Origin: Brachionus koreanus
Lineage: Eukaryota; Rotifera; Eurotatoria; Ploima; Brachionidae
Direction: 5' to 3'
Assembly: GCA_016987375.1 (NCBI GenBank)
Contig: PJRA01000048.1
Location: 608,977 to 660,169, forward strand
DNA length: 51,193 nt
The notes beneath the pieces are model-generated. The model was not told the origin of the DNA, searched no databases, and saw nothing but the letters and a program-made list of their open reading frames with translations. The first letter of the stretch is position 1; each line of letters starts with the position of its first letter. The translations under genes and the position numbers were made by a program. This document shows positions 13,001-22,559 of this stretch, one piece after another.

Positions 13001-13141
13001 GATGATGAAATCTATTTAAAAACTGATTCATCGTCTAAAATGCCTCTAATTTTCTTTATATTATTTGTCACTTTTGGTTCCTGTTATTTATATTCCTCTT
13101 TAAAAAAAAGCAATTACAAGCTACAAAAACATATTGTTTAA
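7100..13141 (+). CDS. QSOX: Quiescin sulfhydryl oxidase (QSOX), six exons
   Basis: QSOX is a flavoenzyme of the secretory pathway that makes disulfides in client proteins and reduces O2 to H2O2. Exons by splice site and phase: 7100-7596, 7653-8208, 12093-12215, 12281-12428, 12489-12650, 12705-13141; 640 residues, an uninterrupted frame. A signal peptide ([12 protein letters not shown]) starts the protein. The first thioredoxin domain carries WCGAC (residues 63-67). Exon 2 gives the redox-inactive second thioredoxin domain and the start of the helix-rich region ([20 protein letters not shown]). The ERV/ALR domain follows: [17 protein letters not shown], the active-site pair CSEC (465-468), the FAD-contacting CHNMANKHL, and CEKC (525-528). 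A single transmembrane anchor (about 608-628) precedes a short basic tail. Most introns are 50-65 bp; intron 2 is 3.9 kb and holds transposons. The exon 4 acceptor lies at the end of an A-run (AG 12279-12280) and is the least certain junction, but it alone keeps the frame. Confidence 0.95.
8600..8990 (-). mobile_element. LINE 3'-region fragment inside the QSOX intron
   Basis: Read on the minus strand, 8985-8713 gives [16 protein letters not shown], then after a frameshift [20 protein letters not shown] and [20 protein letters not shown]. This is the post-reverse-transcriptase region of CR1/Jockey-like LINEs (family pattern: Y-x-x-x-V/I-R-P-x-L-E-x-A-x-x-x-W-x-P-Y). It is truncated at both sides and stops follow downstream, so this is a dead fragment. 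It is antisense to QSOX. Confidence 0.85.
9174..9514. mobile_element. Foldback MITE with long near-perfect inverted arms and an 8-bp target duplication
   Basis: The 341-bp element begins GGCATTGTGAATTTTGGAAC and ends in the exact inverse (9495-9514). The arms pair for roughly 120-140 bases, including the less AT-rich block around GATACAATCCTTGTATCA, leaving an unpaired centre of about 80 bp. The flanks are CTATTTAC (9166-9173) and CCATTTAC (9515-9522), an 8-bp target-site duplication with one mismatch. No coding capacity. The 8-bp duplication suggests mobilisation by a hAT-type (or other 8-bp-duplicating) transposase. The terminal repeat differs from that of the hAT element at 4003-5468, so that copy was not its partner. 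Confidence 0.88.
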
Positions 13142-13845
13142 GATTAAAAATTATTAATTTTTAATATTTATGTCAATTTTTAAATTCCAAAATAAAATTT
13201 AAAAGTGTCTAACTAATTTTACTGTGCTCAAAACCGCTTTTATATATTTAATTCAATTTTTTTTTAAATAAACTGTTTATTTATTTCTTTGTTATTATTC
13301 AATGATTATTGATCACTCGACAACAAAAGTACTTATTGAACAAATAAGAGGAATAAAAAGTCTAGAAGTAAATAAAAAAGTCTTTAATGCATTCTCTATA
13401 GATGCTAGCAAAAGGATGAAAAACGAAAACGTACCAACTAATAATGTGTATAATCAAGTGGTTAATATTAATGTGAGTGTATATGATTTGGCATATGATA
13501 GTAAAATATGCAGGAAAAATAAGGACCTGGCTAGAAGAAGGAATAAATCGGATTGGAAAAGTTGATGAGTTATCTAGCTTTGTATTCTAGAAATAACATA
13601 CGACTAATTTTTTTTTCCTTTTTCACTCCTTGTGCAGCTTACTCTTTATTTTTAATAGTGATCACGACATAGATTTATTTTTTTTTAGAAAAAGTTATTT
13701 TAAACATAAAAATACTATTAAGTGCAGTGAATAAAACATTAAGTCATTTTTTTATATTCTACAAATTTTATTAACATCACCATTCTTCTTCTTAATAAAA
13801 TTTTGAATTTAAATTAGTTCTGGTATTGTTGGATCATTTCTATGT
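13142..13845. other. QSOX 3' UTR and unidentified small open frame
   Basis: An AATAAAA at about 13190 is a plausible QSOX polyadenylation signal. From 13302 to 13565 a + frame encodes 87 residues (start MIIDHSTTKVLIEQIRGIKS, end ARRRNKSDWKS). Its composition is not low-complexity and it could be a transposon-derived or genuine small protein, but I recognise no domain and see no splice context, so I do not call it a gene. Confidence 0.35.
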
Positions 13846-14052
13846 TCAAGGACAAAATGGATATAAAACCTTCAGTTTGTCATCGTCTACATTATTAGCG
13901 CAAATAGAGCATCGGTTAGTGTTACCATCGATTGATGCTGCTTTTGGATATCTCTTGAAAAAAAATTCGAGTTCAACGTCAGATTTTAAATTTTCCAAAA
14001 ATACCCAATCTATTTTTTCCTCATTTTTTAACAAACAAATAGTAAAATTCAA
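13846..14052 (-). pseudogene. Transposon-derived coding remnant (repeat family also seen at about 37 kb)
   Basis: The minus-strand frame includes LLKNEEKIDWVFLENLKSDV, then ELEFFFKRYPKAASIDGN and a cysteine pair in NRCSICANN. A degraded relative (NENKIE, a stop, IVMPELNSDTELEFF) lies on the minus strand at about 36985-37065, inside an element with inverted ends. Two copies of the same reading frame in one window argue for a dispersed coding repeat rather than a host gene. The family is unknown to me. Confidence 0.55.
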
Positions 14053-14093
14053 AAAATAATTTCTAAAACTTATTTATGTTTTATTAACAGATT

Positions 14094-14282
14094 TTAGAAA
14101 TGAGTATATACGATAACATGTGTTATCGTAAATTTTGATATTTACGATAATTAACGTAAATTAAGATAAAATAAAAAGTTCACTTTTTTACTAAATATTT
14201 TATTTTTCTCGTAATTTTCTGAACATAATTAAATTTTATCGTAAATTACTAAAAATATTACGTAAATAAAAATAATTCCAAG
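14094..14282. repeat. Short-period TTTACG/CGTAAA-rich tract with a palindromic core
   Basis: The words CGTAAAT, TTTACG and TTATCGT recur many times here. At 14110-14129 ACGATAACA and TGTTATCGT form a 9-bp inverted repeat around TG. The tract lies just beyond the 3' end of the integrase-like remnant, so it may be that transposon's terminal or subterminal repeat region. No matching tract is obvious at the other end. Confidence 0.45.
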
Positions 14283-15475
14283 TTACTTATTTTTACAAAA
14301 ATTGTTTGAACCATGACAACTAGAATTACATAAAACTTTAGATTTTTTGCATGTACTGTGACTTGTTATACATTGACCTGTACAATTACATCTCAACATT
14401 CCTTGTTCACCAACTATAGACAATTCATTCACTGCTTGTCTGATTCCTTTTACTTGCTTATCTTTTCTAAACTCTAATTCCAGTGAACAATTAGATACTA
14501 AATTGAACATATTTCTTCAAAAAAGATCAACTAGTACTCCAGCTTCATAAAACAAGTTCATATAGATTATTTTCAAAATCTACGTCTTTAACTCTATAAA
14601 TTAAATTTGGAGCTTCTGTAAGACTTTGATCCACTTCAGGAATAGATATTAAAACAAACTCTCTAATATATATTTTGGGAAATTACTTTTTACTTCTTAA
14701 TCTCATTTTTTCTGCTTGCCTGCTTTCATTATGTCTTACAGAGTCCCTAATACCTAACAATCTATTTGCAGAAGCTTCAACATTCAACTGTTCATGTTCA
14801 TCTTCAACTGCTTCTTCCTCTGGTTGAATAGTTGGTATTTCAACAATATTTTCAAAATCATAATCTTTTATGTCAAAAATATCTTCTTTACTTTCTTTCT
14901 CACTTTCATCAATTTCCTCATTGCTATATTTATATCCTACAATATCAAAGAGTTCCTTAGCAGTTCCTAACTTTGGCCATTCATCAACTGTAATAGCAGT
15001 AGATGTTAAGCCTAATGAAGTTTCGATTCCAAATACTGCTTTGAATCAAGATTTTTTAGAACCAGTATGAAAATAGTGATTTTTCTTTTAATTGTACAAA
15101 TTTTATTCCCAATGACCATTTAAGTGATTTATTTTCTCTCATCCATGTAGCAAGCATTTTCTTTATATCAGCGTTAGCTCGCCCAACGCTTCCTTGAGAT
15201 TAAAGATTACACTATCTTCATTTGGTTTTTTTTAATAATTCTTTTGTTTCACCAATCATTAAAACATCATAGCTTCGTAAAAGATTATATTTATGTCGTG
15301 TTTTCGTTGATTTTTTGTTTTTGGCAATTTCAATTTCAATTTCCTCGATTCTACTCGCTTCGAGTAGAGCATAAAATCTTTCTTTACGCTTCTGCTTGTT
15401 TTCAGCCAGCATTAATGCATTATCAGGTGCTGTAATAATTGAGAAGAATAAGATAAATAGTTTCTTAATTATCAT
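14283..15475 (-). pseudogene. KRBA2/SCAND3-like integrase transposon protein, internally deleted and frameshifted
   Basis: Read on the minus strand. 15475-15218 encodes the N-terminal part (MIIKKLFILFFSII, then KERFYALLEASRI, KSTKTRHKYNLLRSYDVLMI), which resembles the start of proteins annotated KRAB-A domain-containing protein 2-like. At about 15195 it jumps to the C-terminal half of the DDE (rve-type) integrase core: SQGSVGRANADIKKMLATWM and NKSLKWSLGIKFVQL. An acidic linker (DEWPKLGTAKELFDIVGYKY) and the VLISIPEVDQSLTEAPNLIY segment follow. The cysteine-rich tail is MLRCNCTGQCITSHSTCKKS, ending CNSSCHGSNNFCKNK at 14283. The zinc-binding and first two catalytic acidic segments are deleted and several stops interrupt the frame. 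It is a non-functional copy, probably a deletion derivative. Confidence 0.85.
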
Positions 15476-18400
15476 TTTTAATTTTTTAAGTAATATATTT
15501 AATTATAATTGTTATCAAATTTTACTAAATTTTTTTAAGAATTTACTATAGAACATATAGTAATATAGTTTTTTTTAAATATCATTCAAAATAAAATGAT
15601 TAAAAATTTTTAGGATTAAATATTTTTAAATTGGTGATCAACTTTAACGTAATAAATAAGTAGCATAATAAATTTTTTAAAAGAGATCTTAATAATTTTA
15701 TTGACAATAGACATAAATTTTAAATATTCAGCTTGATAAATAATAAATTCATAAAAATTAACTGAAAAGTATTTTTTATTAAAAAGCTTTTTCTATTAAT
15801 TATTTATTAGTTAATTTTTTCTATATTTAAGCAGAAGTAAGGTTTTTTTTTTAAATCAAGATTTTAGCTGAGTATAATATATCAATACTAAATAACATTT
15901 AAATATATGTTAATTTATCAAAGAAAATTTTGTTTGCTAATTTTTTTATAAATTGAAAATTTTACATGGTTATTCTTTGTGTGGGAGGTCTAGAGTAATT
16001 TTGGAGAAACAAACCAAACTTAGGGTTAACTTAGTAAGTTATTTTTCTTTTAGCAGAACATACATTGATTCTGATTGTCCGCAAACGATTAGTTAAATCC
16101 AATGATGACTTGAAAGCATCAAAATTTTAAAAATTTTCATCAAAAGATTTCTTTTAATATAAATTTTTGCAATCAAAGTAATATAGAGAAAGACATATCA
16201 TTTATAATTTGTGAAATTTATAAATCAAATGTACAATATCAACCTTTAAAGAAATTTCTAAAGTAAACATTTTTCTAAATATCAATAGAATACAACGCTA
16301 CAAAATTTTTTTTTTTAGATTTTAAATTTTTACTTAAGAAAAAATGGTTTCAATTGCTTTTAATAGTCCTAGTTCAATTTTTTCTTTGAAAATTAATCTT
16401 AACTCAAAAATATTTTTAATGCCAAGAGTGAATAAAATTATATATTCTTAAAGTGCATTTTGGTTTTAGATAAAATTTATAATTTTGAACATGATAAATC
16501 TGTTTTTGACAAAAAAAAATATGTAATTTAAATATATATAATTTAAAAATAATTTTTATTTTTTTAAAAAACTAATTTGAAAAATTTAGTTTTTAACAAA
16601 TAAATAAAAACCTTTTGGGAAATTAATTTTCATTAAATTTTGGTGAGTAAAAAAATTTTGCAATTTTTGCTTTTATCAATGTGTCAATGAATAAAAAGCA
16701 AAAGCTAATCTTCAAATTATATACTATTGTGCTCTACTCTGTATAGCCATCTATCAGAGATTCTTCTCTTTTACCATTCATAGCTTTTTGAACCTTCTAT
16801 TTTGATGAGATAGAGCGTTATGTTAATTGAAATAAACCTAACTCTCGTTTGACCAAAGAAGGATATTTTTCTTGAATTGAAGCTTACATTCGTTCAAACA
16901 GAGAATATCATCTTTTTGTCAAAGTGTCTTCTTTGTATGGCTGGCAAAATCGGTTTAGAAATTGGATTCACTTTTCATCACAAATAAAGATCCATCTGGA
17001 AAACCGTTCTTTTAGAGGATTTTTTTAAACAGTTTCCTACAAATTTCAATGAAGAATCGAAATTTTTCAAATCAAGAAAAACAAATCAACAACATTTGTT
17101 AGCTTTGTTTAAAAATTTAGAGTGACGGGATACGATTGTCGATTGTGATGTGTAATGGCAAGTATTAAGCTTGAGATTGTTCTCAAAAACTGTATGCAGA
17201 GCATTCTGATCTAAAACGACTGACCTTTCTTTCTCTGAAGTTACCTGAAGTTCTCTTGCCTTTCTTTCTATTAATTTTTTTAAACCAACCTTGTACTCTT
17301 CTCATTTAACTTAAGAACATTTTCACCTTCTACTAGACATCTATTTCACGAGTAAATTTTGTTGCTGATAGACATTTTTTCATTTAAAATTTTCGTTTTA
17401 TAGAATTTTTAAAAATTAAATAAATAAAAAGTCATAAATATATTTTTAAAGGATATTTAATTCTGTTTATTTTGACATATAATATGACATTAGTTTTAAT
17501 AAAATACTATTTTGCTCAAGTTAAAACATTCAATTTGTTTTAATTTATTTACTCTTGAGACTTTTTTGAAAAATAATAATCAATCTTTAAAAAGTGTATT
17601 TGATCCAGCATTAGAAATTTAATCCAAAGGAAAATTATAGAGATAATTTTTAATTTTTAGGATAAAATCTAAAGTCTTAGGCTTTAAATCTTAATTTAAT
17701 ATTTTTTTTACATCAAACTTATTTTTTTTAAATTTTAAAAAAATGAGTTTTATACTACTTTCGATTATTTCACTTTAAAATTTAAGGATTCTGGTGATCT
17801 GATCATGTGGCTTGAATTTGGTTAAAAAAGAAAAAAAGCAATAATGTGAAGAAAAAAAAAGACAAAAAAAATTTTTATTCTTAGGTGGTCTTGTTCTTTT
17901 TTATTTTGCTGGCTGGTAGATTTAATTTTCATGACTGTAATTCGAAATTTCCATTTAATTTTTATTCAGGATAAGGCAAAAAATTTTTTTAAAAAAATAA
18001 AGTCTACTAGCTGTTTTTTTTTCTAAAAATAAGTTAAATAATAAATAATTAAAATTTGAAAATTTTTATTTTAAAGTTTTTAAAATTAAATAAAAATTTT
18101 TAAAAGAATTAGACATATCTTTTTAAAAAGCATTTAATTCTGCTCATTTTGAAATATAATATGGCTAAAAGTTTAAGAATTAAAAAAATGCTAAAATCCA
18201 AAAATATTCAATTTTATAAAAAGCGCAAAATTTTATGACTCAACATAATTAAATAATTATAAATTATTTTCGACACAGGAGTGCATTTATTTTTTATTTA
18301 AAAAATTAAATTATAAAATCTAATAAATTGGTTATATTAAATTTTATATTTTTTACATATCTGTGATACAGTATTTTGATAATTTGATATTGATTTTTGA

Positions 18401-19424
18401 ATTCGATAGTCTCTTGTTTTCAAAGGTGATTTTTGAATGAATTTTTTCTAAACAAAAGCTTACATTTATTATATTTGATGACAATTGATTGCACAACTTA
18501 ATCTACTATTTGAATACTAGATTAAGTTGTGCAATCAATAGTGATGTAGCTAAAGCCTCGATTACAAAACAAGTCGTTAATTAAAATTTCAAACGGATTA
18601 CCAATTTAGAAGCTAGTTTTGCGCCTAACAAAAAATGATAAGTGATTTGATACAGATGAAAAATGCTAAGTAGAACAAATCATAGTTAAATAATGTTCAA
18701 TAATTTCACGATTAATCTTTGTCCAAAGCAAATATTTGCGTTTGGATTAAGCATTCAAAATGTAACTTATCTTTTAATAAAATATTTTTTGTCAAAGAAA
18801 ATAAAGTACACACACACAAATTGCATTTTTTCCTTTAAATAATTAGCAGTTTATTCCGGTCAATAAAAAATAAAAAGAGTTTGATCTAGTAGGTAAGGTT
18901 TCTTGGGTTACAATTAGTCAAAATCCTTAAGCAAGGCAATAATTAGTCAAAGCCGAATCTAATTGCCGCAAGATGCGTTCTCAAATATTTATTCATCAAT
19001 TATAAATAGACTAGAAGGTATTCTATCATTTCTGTTAGCGTAATCAGAAACATCTCGGATTAGACTAAGTCGTTTTTAACTACCTTAATAATTAAAAGCA
19101 AACACAAAGTCCTAGTTTATGTGTCGGTGAGAAAGCCAAAATTCAGCTAAATTCTTTGTAAAAATAAAAAGCAAAAAACTAATATTTGTTTTATTCATTT
19201 TGTAACGCAAATTAACTGATAACTTATGAGGAAGGGCGTTTTTATTTTTCAAGGCACTGCAAGGCTTTTGAACAAAACAAGCAAACAGCAAGACTCGCAA
19301 ATGTTGCAGTTTTCATGCTGTTTGACTTTATTAAATATAAGCAGCAATTAGTCAAGTAAAGACAGCAGAAATATCGAACAAAACCGAGTCGATCCGGACT
19401 AAGCTAAGTTTAAAAATTCGTGAT
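15476..19424. other. Gene-free AT-rich interval
   Basis: I find no supportable exon. The less AT-rich part, 16740-17340, may be old transposon sequence: its words AAACCTAAC and CGTTTGACCAAAGA near 16845-16862 recur in variant form at about 42280. A perfect 22-bp inverted repeat lies at 18484-18539 (listed separately). From about 18600 the sequence becomes less monotonous and continues without a visible boundary into the duplicated block at 19425. Confidence 0.5.
18484..18539. repeat. Perfect 22-bp inverted repeat with 12-nt loop
   Basis: The arms 18484-18505 and 18518-18539 are exact reverse complements (core TTGCACAACTTAATCTA), separated by CTATTTGAATAC. Transcribed, this would form a 22-bp mismatch-free hairpin with a small loop. 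No target-site duplication or coding context is visible. It could be a cruciform-prone site, a tiny foldback element remnant or a hairpin RNA; nothing here decides among them. Confidence 0.8.
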
Positions 19425-20766
19425 TTTTAATAACGAGATTTGCAAATAAACAAGCTAAATAAACATGAAAAAATCATGAAATTTTTTTAAATGGCACTCG
19501 GCAATATTCGTAGCACACAAGCACACTAAATTCTAATCTGCACTGATCAATTTTAAGCTGAATCTTCTGTACAATTTTAAGCTCAACTAGATTATCAGGC
19601 CATGCAATCCAGTTAGCTAAGCAAGCCTCTCAGAATTTTTTTTTTTTCAAAGATTAATAAAATTAGGATTTTTGTTTTTAATTTTATTTATTCAAATAAT
19701 AAATCAAAATTAAAGTGGATAAAATTGATTTTTTCTACCATAAGCAAGAAATAGAGATTTTTTATCAAATTTTAGGTTCTATGAACCATTTAAATGAAAA
19801 AAAATATTTTTGTTATTGACAATTTTTGGGCACCATTATATCAAATTTCTACCGATAAAATTAATTACACCATTTTTTTTTGGTACGGTAAATCACGTTA
19901 TTTCTGTTGGATTATTATTTTATCCACATGATATCTCTAAGTGAGATCGTTTAACCACAATGGATCATAAACGTGTTCAAAAATTTCCATGCTTAATAAA
20001 ACGTTTTTAGAAATAGATATAGTTTAGCCAACAGTGTATGCCAGGCAACTAAATCAATTCCATTATATGGTTGACAAACAGTGCCATATTTTGTTGATCA
20101 ACATCGTTTATCTTAAGAATAATTTTTCATTTGTTCAGAAAACTCTTTTTTTCTTCTATTGACTAATTTTAATCTAGTAAAGTTCAACATTAATACAAGT
20201 GAAATTTTAACAGTGTTAGATTAAAAAAAATGCATCAATATATTTTCTATTTATTTAAATAAATACCAATTTTGGTGATGTAATTATAAGTTTACAAATT
20301 TAGTCAAAACAGTGTTTTAATCAAGAAACAAATCAAGAACATTGAATTTTAATCAGGCATTTTTTTTTCAAAGCAAATTGGCCACACAGGCTGATACAAG
20401 CCAAACACAACACAACACAACAAAATTCAATTACACTAAATTAAGGATGATCTATTTAAACATGGATTTTTTATTTTCTAAATTTAATAAATATAAAGAA
20501 TTCAAGATAAAACAAAATTGAATTTAGAAAAAAGCTAATTATTCAAATAATTATATTATGTTCATTTCTTTTTAGTAGTGAAGCGAAAAATTCTATTTAG
20601 GATATTTAAAATTTTGGTAAAAAGAATGCATGTGCTTTAAAAGTAAGATGTCGTGTTCCTTGGTTGGATTTTGCAGCTTCCTAAATCGAAGCTCAAGATT
20701 TATACATGCAACAAACACAATCATGTTCATGTTTAAAAATTATCAGCTTACTGAGACCACACGCTC

Positions 20767-20860
20767 TATTTATTTATTTAAAAAATAATCTAGGCGGAGC
20801 CTTGGCCGATCGGAATGGATATTTAGTCCTTCTTTTCAGCCACATGATAAAGTTTTTAAA
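20767..20860 (-). mobile_element. Short retroelement 3'-end, SINE/LINE-tail family
   Basis: On the minus strand the sequence contains CCATTCCGATCGGCCAAGG, then CTCCGCCTAG and a tail of AAATAAATAAAT-type repeats. It aligns with the + strand repeats at 28750 and 37671 (CCATTCGGAC, CCTAG, CGCCCTAAATTAT, then an AAATAAATAAAT tail). The allelic copy B has the same insertion at 23922-24010. Which LINE supplies the tail is unknown. Confidence 0.6.
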
Positions 20861-21298
20861 TCATGAACATGATTTTAAATGTTAAATTCGTTTGATTGAA
20901 GATATCTAATTGTTTTTTTTTTGAAGAATGAAAAAATTGACTAATAGTAAAAAATTATTTTTTACAATTTTGGTTGTAATTATATAAGCTATGATGGATT
21001 TGTGTGTTTATTAAAGATTTGAATGATCTTAATACATGTTTATTAAAGCAAAGAAGTTTTTTAATTTTCAAAAATAAAATAATAATGCCTCTAATTTTTT
21101 TTAATTCAATTTATAATAGTAATAGTAATATTCTACGATCAGCTTAGTTTTACTAAATTGACAAAGCAGGATAACTAATTTAGTCCCATTATATATTTAT
21201 TTACAGTTGTATATTTAATATGGTTATAATAATAAACAAAAAAATAGCTTTTTATTTTTCGAAAAAAATTCAAGCTTTATTATTCCATTAGATTTAAA

Positions 21299-21599
21299 AA
21301 AACTTGGATTAATTTAATTTTAAAAATAGTTTAGGCGAAGCCTTGGCCGGTTGGAATGGAGACTTTGTCCTTCCTTTCAGCCACATGATTGATTTTTGAT
21401 GTTGTACAATGTTGCAAAATAACAAAAAAGTTAAATTAGATTGAGTTTAGCGTTTAAATTTTAAAATGTTAGAAAAGAAATTTACAATTAATATTAATTT
21501 ATGTTAAAGAATTAAAAATTCATTATGTAAACTTAAAGTTGAATGAATTTATGAAATTGGTGCTATTTTATGGACTTTTAATTTTAAAACTTGGATTAA
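21299..21599 (-). mobile_element. Retroelement-like insertion with 14-bp target duplication, absent from copy B
   Basis: AAAACTTGGATTAA occurs at 21299-21312 and 21586-21599, bracketing about 273 bp. Copy B has a single equivalent (AAAACTTGGTTTAA, about 24532-24545), that is, an empty site. Next to the left duplication the insert has the A/T tail and the GGCGAAGCCTTGGCCGG core of the same short retroelement family as 20767-20860, so it lies on the minus strand. The length fits a SINE or a short 5'-truncated LINE. I see no tRNA-like promoter that I can support. Confidence 0.75.
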
Positions 21600-22228
21600 A
21601 TACAGAGCAAATATTAGAAACATATATTTTGAGAATGGGGGTTTTAATATTTAAATGGTTAAGTTAGTTGATAATCCAGTGATATCAATAAAGATGTCGT
21701 ATAAAACTTTTGACTTCCAAATTACCTTATTTCATCCAACAAAATAAAGAAAGTTTGGTCATCAAAGTGTTTCTTCTATTCGAAAATATTTTTGTCTAAA
21801 AAAGTGACTCAGATAAAAGAAATTTATCCATTTTTTTTTCTTCTATTGAAAACAAGAAGATACATGTTTTACATGGAAAAGGAATGGTGAAGTAAACGAG
21901 TCACATTTTTTTTGAGAAAAGCAGCTTATTTAAAGGGAAATTTTGGACTCTTTTGAAAGTTTCTTTTATTTAGGGTTATTTGCATTTGTTAAAACACGCT
22001 TTCAAAACCAGAAGAATATTGGCAAAAATAGATTTTTATTTTTTAAATATAAGAATTTGTTTAAAATTTTGATAAAATTAAATTGTTGTTTTTATTAAAA
22101 AAAAATGTCAAAGAAAAGTAAAAATAGAAAAAAAATCAATTGATTTGATTTGTGTCAGAAATTGAACTAACAAAAGCAAGTGTTTGGTTTTTGGATGTTT
22201 ACTTTTATTCAATAGTTAAATCAAATAG

Positions 22229-22559
22229 NNNNNNNNNNNNNNNNNNNNNNNNNNNNNNNNNNNNNNNNNNNNNNNNNNNNNNNNNNNNNNNNNNNNNNNN
22301 NNNNNNNNNNNNNNNNNNNNNNNNNNNNNNNNNNNNNNNNNNNNNNNNNNNNNNNNNNNNNNNNNNNNNNNNNNNNNNNNNNNNNNNNNNNNNNNNNNNN
22401 NNNNNNNNNNNNNNNNNNNNNNNNNNNNNNNNNNNNNNNNNNNNNNNNNNNNNNNNNNNNNNNNNNNNNNNNNNNNNNNNNNNNNNNNNNNNNNNNNNNN
22501 NNNNNNNNNNNNNNNNNNNNNNNNNNNNNNNNNNNNNNNNNNNNNNNNNNNNNNNNNNN
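22229..22559. other. Assembly gap (331 N)
   Basis: A run of N. The contigs on both sides end in the same sequence family (copies A and B), so the gap probably marks a failed overlap of two haplotypes rather than missing sequence. Open frames spanning it are artefacts. Confidence 0.99.

Larger units (their letters stand above)
19425..22228. repeat. Copy A of a sequence present on both sides of the assembly gap
   Basis: Copy A starts at TTTTAATAACGAGATTTGC and ends at the last base before the gap, GTTAAATCAAATAG. It matches 22560-25161 over its whole length, with many substitutions and indels. It has no genes. Relative to copy B it carries a retroelement-like insertion at 21299-21599 and lacks about 130 bp found in B near 24340-24475. 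Because both copies terminate at the gap, they look like unmerged alleles rather than a true tandem repeat. Confidence 0.9.
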
